This document shows, one piece after another, positions 42,608 to 51,372 of a stretch of 64,000 bases of DNA. Position 1 is the first letter of the stretch; each line of letters begins with the position of its first letter. The notes beneath the pieces were generated by a model, which was not told the DNA's origin, made no database searches, and saw only the letters and a program-made list of their open reading frames with translations. The DNA is from Streptomyces rimosus (lineage in GTDB: Bacteria; Actinomycetota; Actinomycetes; Streptomycetales; Streptomycetaceae), in the NCBI RefSeq assembly GCF_008704655.1, contig NZ_CP023688.1, positions 1,798,001 to 1,862,000 of the forward strand, given 5' to 3'. The translations under genes were made by a program, and so were the position numbers.

Positions 42608-44616
42608 CCACCACACCGCTCCCCGTCAGCGTCGCGGATCCCGCGACCGACCGCACGGTCGTCGGTGAGAACCTCTCACTGCCGCTGTTCCGCACGCTGT
42701 CCGGAGTCCTGGCAGGCCACCCGTACCTGAAGGTCGTCGTCGACCGCGCCGAGGCCACCTGGCACCTGCTCGACACGGCCGCCCACCCCTTCCACGTGAA
42801 CTACATCGCCACCCGTGTCCTCGGCATGGATCTGGCCGAACTCGATGCTCAGCTGGACGAGTTCAACGCATCCGTCTACATGGACCCCGAGCGCCGCTTC
42901 CTGCTCGGTGTGCTGTCCCTGCACACCGATGAGGACCGCGAGGGCCACGAGCGCACCTTCCTCGTGCTGGAGACGACCGAGGCCGACACCATGCACGGGG
43001 AGTTGCTGGAGTTCTTCTACACCTTCGTACGGGAGCGCGTCGACGGCAGGCTGCCGCTCCTGCTCAAGCCCGCCAACCACGTCCAGGAAGAGGCACTGGC
43101 CTCGGTCAGCGAACAGCGCGTGCCGCGCGTCCTCGGCCACGAGCTCTTCGGCTCCCGGGTCCGCGTGCCGCTCAACGCCGGGGAAGCCACCGGCCGGCTG
43201 CGCTGCTTCACGACCCTGGCGGAGTACGAGGCGGCGGCCGACGGGCTCGGCTGGTCGGACATCGTCGCGATGCCCTGCCTGCCGGACGGCGTGCAGCGGG
43301 TGGCCGGGTTCATCAACACCGCGCCCATCACCCCGCTGTCCCACACCAACGTCCTCGCCTCCGGATGGGGCATCCCCAACGCGATCGTCCGCGACCTGGA
43401 ACAGCTCGTCCAGAAGGACGGTTTGGACGGGGCCTGGGTCCGCTACCGGGTCAGCGAGGACGAGATCACCCTGGAGCGGCTGGAGCAGGCCCCCGAACTG
43501 CGGGCCCCGGCCTGGCACCAGCAGCGCATCCGCCTGGAGCCACCGCTCCTGGAGGACGCGCCCGTACTCTCCCTGCACCGGCTGCGCAGCGCCGACCGGG
43601 ACCGCTACGGCACCAAGGCGGCCAATCTCGGAGAGCTGCACCACGTGCTCGACAGCCGCACGGCCGACCTCACCGCGTTCTACGGCCGCCCCCGCCCGCC
43701 CCGTAAGAACCTGTACGGGCACCTCGCGGCCCGGCTCGGCCTGGACTCGCCCTCCGCAACCGAACTCCGCGCGGCCGCGGCCTCCTTCGTGGCCGGCACC
43801 GTCGCGGCCCCCGAGGGTGTGGCCCTGCCGTTCTCGCTCCTGCACCGCTTCCTCACCTCCTCCCCCGCGCTCCAGCAGGGCATCGGCAAGCTGAAGATGG
43901 CGCTCGAACTCGACGCCACCGACGTACTCGACCCGCTCTGCCTCCAGCTCCAGCACCTGATCCGGCACACCGCGATGCCCGACTCCGTGGCCGGGGAGAT
44001 CACCCGGGCCTTCCCCGCCGCGCTCGCCGCGGGCGGCCGTCTCGTGGTGCGCTCCTCCTCCAACGCCGAGGACCTGCCGGGCTTCTCCGCGGCGGGGGTC
44101 TACGACTCCGTCACCACCGTCCACGGCACCGGCGAACTCCTCGACGCCGTACGGCAGGTGTGGGCCTCCCTGCTCTCGCCGCGCAGTGTGCGGCTGCGCC
44201 ACCAGGTGGGCATATCCCTGGACGACACCTACATGGGCGTGATCATCCAGGAGTACGTCCCCGCCGCGCTCGGCGGCGTCCTGGTGACCTGCGACCCCAC
44301 CCGGCGCGAGGACTTCCGCAACGTCTACCTCAACTGTTCGCCGGGCTCACCCGAACAGGTCGTCGAGGGCGAGGTACTTCCGCAGCAGTACCTCTACAAC
44401 ACCGTCGAGGGCGGCGGGCGCACCGTCGCCCTCGGTTCCTGGAGCGAGGGCCTGCCCGCCGCCACCCGGGCCCGGCTCGCCGACCTGTCCCTGACCGGCC
44501 GGCTGCTGCAGTCCCACTTCAGCGCCCCCGAGGTGGACGACCCCCTGGACATCGAGTGGCTGCTGACCGACCAGGGCGACTTCCGCCTGGTCCAGATCCG
44601 CCCCTACGCGCTGTGA
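42604..44616 (+). CDS. Stand-alone PPDK/PEP-synthase-type ATP-binding protein
   Basis: Protein of 670 aa. The C-terminal half (about 330-670) is a pyruvate phosphate dikinase ATP-binding domain: RYGTKAANLGEL, LVVRSSSNAEDLPGFSAAGV near residue 480, IIQEYVPAALGGVLVT, and the closing FRLVQIRPYAL. The swivelling phospho-histidine domain and the PEP/pyruvate TIM barrel of true PPDK or PEP synthase are absent, so it cannot run the full dikinase cycle. Residues 1-330 match nothing I recognise and include SDIVAMPCLPDGVQRVAGFI. It may phosphorylate or adenylate a small molecule in concert with the ATP-grasp ligase, to which it is coupled by a 4-bp overlap; it is coupled to the exporter in the same way. 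Confidence 0.85.
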   Translation: MTTTPLPVSVADPATDRTVVGENLSLPLFRTLSGVLAGHPYLKVVVDRAEATWHLLDTAAHPFHVNYIATRVLGMDLAELDAQLDEFNASVYMDPERRFLLGVLSLHTDEDREGHERTFLVLETTEADTMHGELLEFFYTFVRERVDGRLPLLLKPANHVQEEALASVSEQRVPRVLGHELFGSRVRVPLNAGEATGRLRCFTTLAEYEAAADGLGWSDIVAMPCLPDGVQRVAGFINTAPITPLSHTNVLASGWGIPNAIVRDLEQLVQKDGLDGAWVRYRVSEDEITLERLEQAPELRAPAWHQQRIRLEPPLLEDAPVLSLHRLRSADRDRYGTKAANLGELHHVLDSRTADLTAFYGRPRPPRKNLYGHLAARLGLDSPSATELRAAAASFVAGTVAAPEGVALPFSLLHRFLTSSPALQQGIGKLKMALELDATDVLDPLCLQLQHLIRHTAMPDSVAGEITRAFPAALAAGGRLVVRSSSNAEDLPGFSAAGVYDSVTTVHGTGELLDAVRQVWASLLSPRSVRLRHQVGISLDDTYMGVIIQEYVPAALGGVLVTCDPTRREDFRNVYLNCSPGSPEQVVEGEVLPQQYLYNTVEGGGRTVALGSWSEGLPAATRARLADLSLTGRLLQSHFSAPEVDDPLDIEWLLTDQGDFRLVQIRPYAL

Positions 44617-46034
44617 GCCCCCGCCTCCCGCGCTCCGCGGCGCGGCCCGCGGCCACGCCCCTGACCGGCACCGCCCGCCGTATCATCCGGCTCAACTACG
44701 GCTTCCAGCTGCTGTTCAACCTGCTGTGGTGGATGCCGGTGTTCTACGCCTACCAGAAGGACGCCGGCCTCTCCGACGGGCAGATCTTCGGTATCCAGAG
44801 CATCTACTACGTGGCCTTCTGCCTCTTCGAGATCCCGACCGGGCTGATCGCCGACCGGATCGGTACCCGCAACTGCCTGCGGGCCGGCGCCGTCGTGATG
44901 ACGGCCGCGAACCTCGCCCCGGTGGTCAGCTCCTCGTACTCCGGCTTCCTCGTCCACTTCCTCGCCATCGCCGCCGGCCGCTCGCTCACCTCGGGCGCGG
45001 CCAGCGCCTACCTGTACGACGGGCTGCGCGCCGAGCGGTGCGAGGAGCACTACCTCAAGGCGGAGGGGACCGCCCGGGCACTCGGACTCGCGGCCAAGAT
45101 CCTGTGCTGGCCCCTGGTCGGGCCGTTGATGGTGCTCGTCCACCCGGCCCCGTACCTCCTGAGCGCCCTGAGCGCGGCGGGTTCGCTGATCTGCGTCATC
45201 GCCCTGCCCCGGACGGCAACGCAGGCTCGCGGTACGGCCTCGTCGGGCCGGGCCGGAAAGCCCCGGGCGCCACGGGGCGGGCGCGGCACCTCGCTGGGCG
45301 ACGCGAAGGCAGCGCTGCGCTGCGTGGTCTCCTCGCCGTGGCTGGCGCTGGTCATGGTCCAGGGCGTGGCCGTGTTCACGCTGTCCAGGATCTGCCAGGT
45401 CAACCTCTTCCAGCCGATCCTGCTCGACCACGGCATCGGCGAGTCCGCGCACGGCGGGGTACTCGCCGCCATGACGGTGGCGGAGGCCGTGGGCTCGGCA
45501 CGCCCCCAGTGGCTGGGCCGCCGCCTGACACCGGTGGCCTGGGTCTCCGTCCTCAGCCTCGTCCTCGCGGGCACCCTGGCGGGCATCACTCTCGGCGGGC
45601 CCTGGACGACCGTCGCCCTGCTCTGCGTGTTCGCCGCCGCGGCCGGCTTCGCCTACCCGATCCAGCGCAAGCTGGTCAACGATGCCGTACCTGCCGGCGC
45701 CCCACGGGCAACGCTGCTGTCGGTCGAGTCGATCGTGGACCGCGCGGTGTGCGCGCTGGCGGCCGTCGCCGTGGGCGCCTACCTCTCCGCAGGCCACCTG
45801 GACGCCCTGCTCTGGCACAGCGCCCTGGCGACCGCGGTGCTGCTCGGCGCCTTCCAACTGGTCGTGCGGAGCATGCGGACGCGGCGCGGTGCGGAGGGGG
45901 ATGCGGCGGAGCGGCCGGATTCCGAGGCGGCAGAGGAGCCGGACGCCCGCACGGACGCAGGCGCACCCGCACCTGTTCAGGCGCGCCCGCGCGAGCCGTA
46001 CGCCAGCCACTCGACCACCCGGGCCGGGAAGTAG
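44613..46034 (+). CDS. MFS exporter of the ATP-grasp cassette
   Basis: Membrane transporter of 473 aa with about 12 membrane segments. GLIADRIGTRNCLRAGAVVM after the second pair of helices is the MFS loop motif. A hydrophilic central loop (about 205-230) and a long acidic/Ala/Pro tail are present. The GTG at 44613 overlaps the stop of the PPDK-like gene as GTGA, so the three genes are one coupled operon. I infer export of, or self-resistance to, the product made by the two enzymes. The last 58 bp overlap the convergent HAD gene. Confidence 0.86.
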   Translation: MSPRLPRSAARPAATPLTGTARRIIRLNYGFQLLFNLLWWMPVFYAYQKDAGLSDGQIFGIQSIYYVAFCLFEIPTGLIADRIGTRNCLRAGAVVMTAANLAPVVSSSYSGFLVHFLAIAAGRSLTSGAASAYLYDGLRAERCEEHYLKAEGTARALGLAAKILCWPLVGPLMVLVHPAPYLLSALSAAGSLICVIALPRTATQARGTASSGRAGKPRAPRGGRGTSLGDAKAALRCVVSSPWLALVMVQGVAVFTLSRICQVNLFQPILLDHGIGESAHGGVLAAMTVAEAVGSARPQWLGRRLTPVAWVSVLSLVLAGTLAGITLGGPWTTVALLCVFAAAAGFAYPIQRKLVNDAVPAGAPRATLLSVESIVDRAVCALAAVAVGAYLSAGHLDALLWHSALATAVLLGAFQLVVRSMRTRRGAEGDAAERPDSEAAEEPDARTDAGAPAPVQARPREPYASHSTTRAGK

Positions 46035-46621
46035 GCGGGACGGTACGGCCGTCCGACCTGATAAGCCACGTAACCGAGCGAAGCCGCCACGTACGTCTCC
46101 TTGGCGGTCTCCCCCTCGTAGACGAGGCGGCAGCCGTGCGCCGCGGCCTGGGCGCGCTTCCAGAGGACAGGCGCCGGCTTACGCTCCGCCTCGGTACGCG
46201 GAGTGAGAATCCGGTCGCCGAAGTCCGCCCAGGCGAACGGGGCGGGCCCCTTCCACGCGCCGTCGACCTCCTTCTTCAGGGCGGCGGCGCGCTCGGCGTC
46301 CGTCTTGCCCCACGAGGACGGCACGTTGGTAATCAGCCCGACCTTGATGTGCCGCTCCCGCAGCGTACGCAGGTACGCGGCCGCACCCGGCAGGTAGCTG
46401 ATGCCGGAGTCCGCGGCCGTGTGCACCAGAGTCTCGCCCAGATCGAAGTAGACGACGGCACAGCCGCGCGCCGAAGGTGTCCGCGCCCCGGCCGGAACGC
46501 CGTACGACACGTCCGCCCGCACGGCCGCACTCGCCGCGTTACCCAGCACGGCCGATGCCACCGCGGCGGCCGACGCCACGAGACCGATACGGAAGAAGCC
46601 ACGGAAGGAGGTTGTCTGCAT
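45977..46621 (-). CDS. Secreted HAD-superfamily phosphatase
   Basis: Exported protein of 214 aa. Signal peptide about 1-33 (FRIGLVASAAAVASAVLGNA). Motif I is VVYFDLGETLV (Dx-G-x-T: nucleophile Asp kept, second Asp replaced by Gly), motif II is GLITNVPSSW with Thr, and a Lys follows in EAERKPAPVLW. HAD proteins with DxGxT exist, but secreted ones are uncommon. Substrate unknown. GAGAGAGG precedes ATG 46621. Its 3' end overlaps the MFS exporter by 58 bp in convergent orientation. Confidence 0.8.
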   Translation of the reverse strand: MQTTSFRGFFRIGLVASAAAVASAVLGNAASAAVRADVSYGVPAGARTPSARGCAVVYFDLGETLVHTAADSGISYLPGAAAYLRTLRERHIKVGLITNVPSSWGKTDAERAAALKKEVDGAWKGPAPFAWADFGDRILTPRTEAERKPAPVLWKRAQAAAHGCRLVYEGETAKETYVAASLGYVAYQVGRPYRPAYFPARVVEWLAYGSRGRA

Positions 46622-46857
46622 GGCGTTCGGCGCCTCTCTCTTCGACGCGCCACTCGGACGCGCCCCCCGTCAGGTGCGTGACAGGCAGACGCACGAAGCA
46701 CCCCTACGGCCCCTCGTACCCCCGAAGGAGACCCGCTCCCCCGTCATCGCTGTTTCCCGCCATACCCCTGAACAGCCCACGCCACTCGCCGACACACCAC
46801 CGAGCACGTCGGCCGCCTCCTCACGGGAGGAACGGCCATCGCCCGGGTGGTGCGCCT

Positions 46858-49440
46858 CTACGGCGTACGGGCGGACACCGCCGCCCCCGGAACCGCCTCC
46901 GGAACCGGGGCAGCAGGCAGGGAGACGACCATCGTCAGGCCGCCGCCGGGGGTGTCCTCGGGGGTCAGCGTGCCGCCCATCGCCTCGGTGAGTCCCCGGG
47001 AGAGTGCCAGGCCGAGGCCGAGGCCGGTGGTGTTGTCGGTGTCGCCGAGCCGCTGGAACGGCTCGAACGCCCGCTCGCGGTCGGGCGGCCGGATGCCCGG
47101 GCCCCGGTCGGTGATCCTGAGCTCCACCCGCCCGGCCAGCGCGCTGGCGCCGATCGTCACCGGGCGCCCGGCAGGCGAATGGCGTACCGCGTTGGACACC
47201 AGGTTGGCGAGGACGCGTTCCAGCAGCGGCGGGTCCGCGAGTACGTCGGGGGCGGTCTCCAGACCCAGGGTCGCCACGTGGGCGACGGCTGCCGGGGGCG
47301 AGCCGGGCAGGGTGTCCAGTGCCGCGGGGAGCACTTCGGTGAGTGCTACGGGCTCCAGGCGCAGGGTCAGCGCACCGGCCTGCAGCCGGCTCATGTCGAG
47401 GAGGTTGTCGACCAGGCGGCTGAGCTTGGCCAGCGACTCCTCGGCGGTGGCCAGCAGTTCTTCGCGGTCCTCGGCGGAGAAGTCGACATCACGGCTGCGC
47501 AGTGAGCTGATCGCGGCCCAGCAGCCGGACAGTGGCGTGCGCAGGTCGTGGCCGACCGCGGCGAGCAGTGCGGTACGCATCCGGTCGGCCGCCTTGACCG
47601 GCTCGACCTCGGCGGCGGCCTCGGCGAGCCGGGCGCGTTCGACGGCCGCGGTCAGATGCGCCGCGAAGGCCGTCAGGACGCGGTGCTCCGAGGCGGGCAG
47701 CCGGCGTCCCTTCAGCACCAGGACGCTGTCCTCCCCTATCGCCACCCTGGTCTCCCGGTCGTCACCACCCTCGGACGGCAGGCCGCCCGCGGCGCCGGAA
47801 TCCGCCTCCCCGTCGCGTGGCCGCAGCGCGATGCTGTCCATGCCGAAGGTCTCGCGGGTGCGCTCCAGGAGGACGGGCACCGCCCGGTCCCCGCGCAGAA
47901 TGCCGCCCGCCAGCGAAATGAGGCTCTCCGCTTCCGCGGTGGCCCGGGCGGCCCGCCGGTTCAGCCGCAACGAGCGGTCGACGATGGCGGCGACGGTAAC
48001 CGCGACCGTCGTCAAGGCCGCCTGGGCGACGACGATATTGGCCTCGGCGTACGTGAAGTGGCCGATGGGCGGGATGAAGTAGAGGTTCAGCAGCAGCGAG
48101 GTCGTCACGGAGGCGAGCAGCGCGGAGACCACCCCGCCGATGCAGGCCACGCCCAGCACCGTGAGCAGGAACAGCAGCGCCTCGCTGGTGAGGTTGAGCG
48201 CCAACGGCCCGGAGACGGCCCGTAGTACCAGGGTGAGCAGCAGCGGAAGCACCAGGCCGGCCACCGGACCGGCCACCCGCCGCGAACGTGGCAGACCGCT
48301 TCCCGGCGCGGCCCATCTGCGCCCCTGGCCTGCGTGTTCGTGCGTCACCGTATGGACGTCGATGTCGCCGGAGCGCTCGACCACGGTCTCGCCGACACCG
48401 CGCCGCGTCAGCAGGCGCCGCAACCGGCCCCGGCGGCTGGCACCGATGACCAGCTGGGTGGCGTTCTGGGACCGGGCGAAGTCGAGCAGGGCGGTGGGTA
48501 CGTCGTCCCCCACCACCGAGTGGTAGCTGCCGCCCAGGCTTTCCGTCAGCTGCCGCTGTCCCGCCAGCGCGGCGGGCGAGGAGCCCACCAGATCGTGGCT
48601 GCGGGTGATGTGGACGGCCAGCAGATCACCGGACGAACGGCTCACGATCCGGGCGGCCCGGCGGATCAGGGTGGCGCCCTCCGCGCCACCGGTGAGCGCC
48701 ACCACCACCCGTTCACGGGTCTCCCACACCCGGCCGATACGGTGCTCGTCCCGGTACTTGCGCAGCGCCTCGTCCACCCGCCCGGCCACCCACAGCAGCG
48801 CCAGCTCCCGTAGAGCGGTGAGGTTTCCGAGCCGGAAGTAGTGCGAGAGCGCCGCGTCGACCTTCTCCGGCGGGTAGATGTTGCCGTGCGCCATACGGCG
48901 CCGCAGCCCCTCGGCCGGCAGGTCGACCAGCTCGATCTGGTCCGCACGGCGGACGAACGCGTCGGGCACGGTCTCGTCCTGCGGCACACCGGTGATCTTC
49001 TCGACCACATCGCTGAGCGAGTCGAGGTGCTGGATGTTGAGCGTGGCCACGACATCGATGCCGGCCGCCAGCAGTTCCTCGACGTCCTGCCACCGTTTGG
49101 CGTGCCGGCTGCCCGGCGCGTTGGTGTGCGCGAGCTCGTCGATGAGCACCACGTGCGGCCGCAGCTCCAGCACCCGGTCCAGATCGGCCGCGGTGAATTC
49201 CGCACCGCCGTCGCCGCGCGTCGGCCGCGGCAGTACGTCCAGCCCGTCGAGCATCGCCTCGGTGGACGCACGGCCGTGGCACTCCGCGAAGGCCACCACC
49301 CGCGTACCGCGCGCGGCCCGGCGTCGCCCCTCGTCCAGCATCCGGTAGGTCTTGCCCACCCCGGGAGCCGCCCCGAGAAAAACCTTGAGCCGGCCGACCC
49401 GCCGCCCTGCCCCGCAGGTCACATCGCCGCCCCGCTCCAT
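46858..49440 (-). CDS. kdpD: KdpD-type sensor histidine kinase
   Basis: Membrane sensor kinase of 860 aa for potassium/osmotic signals. The KdpD N-terminal domain has Walker A FLGAAPGVGKTY (21-32) and VVLIDELAHTNAPGSRHAKR; a Usp-like domain follows (VLVIGASRRGRLRRLL-type region), then four membrane segments, a GAF-like region, the phospho-acceptor His631 in VGHDLRTPLSG, and the ATPase boxes NLVSNAVRHSP, DRGPGI and GLGLGLALSRG. Length is normal. Neither kdpE nor kdpFABC is beside it: the genes next to it are a HAD phosphatase and DUF1707. The start at ATG 49440 follows GGAGGAG; the frame is open further upstream. Confidence 0.93.
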   Translation of the reverse strand: MERGGDVTCGAGRRVGRLKVFLGAAPGVGKTYRMLDEGRRRAARGTRVVAFAECHGRASTEAMLDGLDVLPRPTRGDGGAEFTAADLDRVLELRPHVVLIDELAHTNAPGSRHAKRWQDVEELLAAGIDVVATLNIQHLDSLSDVVEKITGVPQDETVPDAFVRRADQIELVDLPAEGLRRRMAHGNIYPPEKVDAALSHYFRLGNLTALRELALLWVAGRVDEALRKYRDEHRIGRVWETRERVVVALTGGAEGATLIRRAARIVSRSSGDLLAVHITRSHDLVGSSPAALAGQRQLTESLGGSYHSVVGDDVPTALLDFARSQNATQLVIGASRRGRLRRLLTRRGVGETVVERSGDIDVHTVTHEHAGQGRRWAAPGSGLPRSRRVAGPVAGLVLPLLLTLVLRAVSGPLALNLTSEALLFLLTVLGVACIGGVVSALLASVTTSLLLNLYFIPPIGHFTYAEANIVVAQAALTTVAVTVAAIVDRSLRLNRRAARATAEAESLISLAGGILRGDRAVPVLLERTRETFGMDSIALRPRDGEADSGAAGGLPSEGGDDRETRVAIGEDSVLVLKGRRLPASEHRVLTAFAAHLTAAVERARLAEAAAEVEPVKAADRMRTALLAAVGHDLRTPLSGCWAAISSLRSRDVDFSAEDREELLATAEESLAKLSRLVDNLLDMSRLQAGALTLRLEPVALTEVLPAALDTLPGSPPAAVAHVATLGLETAPDVLADPPLLERVLANLVSNAVRHSPAGRPVTIGASALAGRVELRITDRGPGIRPPDRERAFEPFQRLGDTDNTTGLGLGLALSRGLTEAMGGTLTPEDTPGGGLTMVVSLPAAPVPEAVPGAAVSARTP

Positions 49441-49751
49441 CACGTACTCCTCCACGTACCCCACTTCCGGAAAGCGGCACGCCGGGCGGCATGGCGAAGG
49501 AGAGTTCACGGCATGGCACCGGTCGGCGTGCGAGGTTCCTGAGGACATCGTCACCGCGCACCGTCAAGAACCGCGAAGGAGTTCGAAAACGTTGACGCAA
49601 CTCTGTCCCTCGTGCGCGGTCCGCGTCGTTGTGCCGGGGTGGCGGAAACGGGGCGGGAGCTCCCTCGACGGGTGGGGCCTTCCGCGGCACGTGTACCAAG
49701 GCCGACGCCCCACCCCCAGGTTGCCGATGCTCTCTGGTACCACGTGAGCCA
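49441..49751. other. 311-bp spacer upstream of kdpD
   Basis: No gene recognised, in particular no kdpF or remnant of kdpC. It should carry the kdpD promoter; TTGACG hexamers occur but none has a convincing -10 partner. Confidence 0.4.
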
Positions 49752-50294
49752 CTAACGCCGCGCGTGCCGGATCCTCAACCGCCCGTACCCCATCGTGCCG
49801 AAGATCCGGATCTTCGGCCCGCCGGGGCGGGGACTCGGCCGGGCCTTGTAGCGCAGGTCCTTCCATCCGGTACTCAGGCCCTCGACGTCCACGATCGCGT
49901 CCCGGGGCACCGTGATCCTGGCTCCACCGGTGCCGAGTTGCAGCTCGATGTCGACGACCGGATGCTCGATGACCGCCCTGGACAGGTCAAGCCGCACCCT
50001 TCCGTATGCGGAGCCGACCTTGAGGACCCGGGGCACTCGCCACGCACCGCGCCGCCGGATCCGACCGCCGGCCGCGGCGATCGTTGAGGCGGGGGCCGAA
50101 ACCTCCTCGGGTAGCGAGGCCAGAGCCGACGCGAGCTCGCCGTGGGTCTTGGCGGTGAGCACGTGGCCGAGACGCTGGTCCATCTCCTCGTACGAGATGC
50201 GCTCCTCGGCGTATACCTCTTGAAGGCGCTGTACAGCCGCCTCGCGCTCGTCGTCGCTGAGCAGTGCTGACGGGTCTTTCTGCGGAAAGGTCAC
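49752..50294 (-). CDS. DUF1707 / LiaF-like protein
   Basis: Cytoplasmic protein of 180 aa. Residues 8-62 are a DUF1707 (SHOCT-like) domain, SDDEREAAVQRLQEVYAEER then ISYEEMDQRLGHVLTAKT. The C-terminal half (VVDIELQLGTGGARITVPRD, KIRIFGTMGYGRLRIR) resembles the beta-helical cell-wall-active antibiotic response/LiaF region. Proteins of this type are linked to envelope stress, but the role is not known here. The GTG start at 50294 has TAGAGT 6 nt upstream and no ribosome binding site, a leaderless pattern. It is divergent from the alpha/beta hydrolase. Confidence 0.85.
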   Translation of the reverse strand: MTFPQKDPSALLSDDEREAAVQRLQEVYAEERISYEEMDQRLGHVLTAKTHGELASALASLPEEVSAPASTIAAAGGRIRRRGAWRVPRVLKVGSAYGRVRLDLSRAVIEHPVVDIELQLGTGGARITVPRDAIVDVEGLSTGWKDLRYKARPSPRPGGPKIRIFGTMGYGRLRIRHARR

Positions 50295-50300
50295 CGCTCA

Positions 50301-50306
50301 ACTCTA
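50301..50306 (-). promoter_or_regulatory. -10 box TAGAGT of the DUF1707 gene, leaderless start
   Basis: TAGAGT lies 6 nt before GTG 50294 on the minus strand; no ribosome binding site. Confidence 0.5.
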
Positions 50307-50435
50307 GGGCTCGGCAGACGAATTGGGTGTTGATGTCCGGATCGGACAGGGCATTCTGCGGGATCGCACACCACCGCATCCTCTCGCCTGCCGGCATGCC
50401 GGTCTTCCGTCCGGCTCGGGAACCGAGCCGATCGC

Positions 50436-50467
50436 TTGACCTTGCCCCAGCGTCAGGGTCGGACCAT
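50436..50467 (+). promoter_or_regulatory. MerR-type promoter with 20-bp spacer
   Basis: -35 TTGACC (50436-50441) and -10 GACCAT (50462-50467) are separated by 20 bp, the overlong spacing that MerR activators correct. An imperfect 21-bp dyad with ends ACC and GGT fills the spacer. The -10 lies 6 nt before ATG 50474. The merR gene is second in the operon, which predicts autoactivation. Confidence 0.65.
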
Positions 50468-50473
50468 CGGTCC

Positions 50474-51361
50474 ATGGACACCACCACACGCCCTGCGCGT
50501 CAGGTCCCGCTGGGACACTTCTATGACATCGATGGACGAAGCCTGTTCCTGCACCGGTCGGGCGACGGCGGACCGGCCGTGGTCTTTCTGCCCGGTGCCG
50601 GCGCGATCGGCCTGCATTACCTCAACATCCACCAGAGCGTCAGCCGGTACACCACCTCCGTGCTTTACGACCGTGGCGGTACGGGGTGGAGCGGCCCGGC
50701 CGGTCTTCCGCGCTCCTTGGCCGAGGTCGCCGTCGAACTGAGGGAACTGCTGCGCGCCGCGGAAGTTCCGGCCCCTTACGTACTGGTCGGGCACTCCCTC
50801 GGGTGTGCCTACGCTCGCCGCTTTGTGCAGTTGTTTCCTGCGGATGTGGCGGGCGTGGTCTATCTCGACGGTGTCGTGGAGGACTGGGAGACCTGTATGC
50901 CGCCGCTGCGTTCGCAGAAGGTACCGGGCACAGCGGCGCTGCGACTGGTGAGCCTGCTGTCCCGGGGCGTCTACCGGAAGATGTTCGCCTCATGGCCACC
51001 CGGCATACGCGATCTCCTGGTCGCACACCATCTCACCGTGGCGGCGCAGCGGACGGGTGCGCTGGAGCGCAGCAACCAGCCGGAATGGCTCCACGAGCTC
51101 AAGGCGGCGGGGACCGTGCCCGATACACCGCTGATCGCGATGACCGCCCTGGGCATCGACCCCGCCATGCGCGTGCTCATGTCACCGAAGAAGCTGCGGC
51201 AGCTGCGCACGGGCAAGCGGCGGCTCTACGACGCCCTCGCCGCGTCGGTACCGCACGGGGAACACCGCGTACTGGGCGGGGCCAGGCACAGTACGATCAC
51301 CACGGACTGCCCGGAGGCCGTCGCCCAGGCCGTCCGCGACCTGTGGCAGCGGGTGTGCTGA
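50474..51361 (+). CDS. Alpha/beta hydrolase under MerR control
   Basis: Cytoplasmic alpha/beta hydrolase of 295 aa. The oxyanion region is VVFLPGAGAIG, the nucleophile Ser is in YVLVGHSLGCAYA, and the C-terminal His is in LGGARHSTI. No signal peptide. The substrate is unknown; epoxide-hydrolase- or esterase-like action is possible. ATG 50474 lies 6 nt after the -10 box of a MerR-type promoter, with no ribosome binding site. The merR gene begins 12 bp after its stop, so the pair forms a self-regulated detoxification-type operon. Confidence 0.87.
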   Translation: MDTTTRPARQVPLGHFYDIDGRSLFLHRSGDGGPAVVFLPGAGAIGLHYLNIHQSVSRYTTSVLYDRGGTGWSGPAGLPRSLAEVAVELRELLRAAEVPAPYVLVGHSLGCAYARRFVQLFPADVAGVVYLDGVVEDWETCMPPLRSQKVPGTAALRLVSLLSRGVYRKMFASWPPGIRDLLVAHHLTVAAQRTGALERSNQPEWLHELKAAGTVPDTPLIAMTALGIDPAMRVLMSPKKLRQLRTGKRRLYDALAASVPHGEHRVLGGARHSTITTDCPEAVAQAVRDLWQRVC

Positions 51362-51372
51362 AAGGAGCGCCG

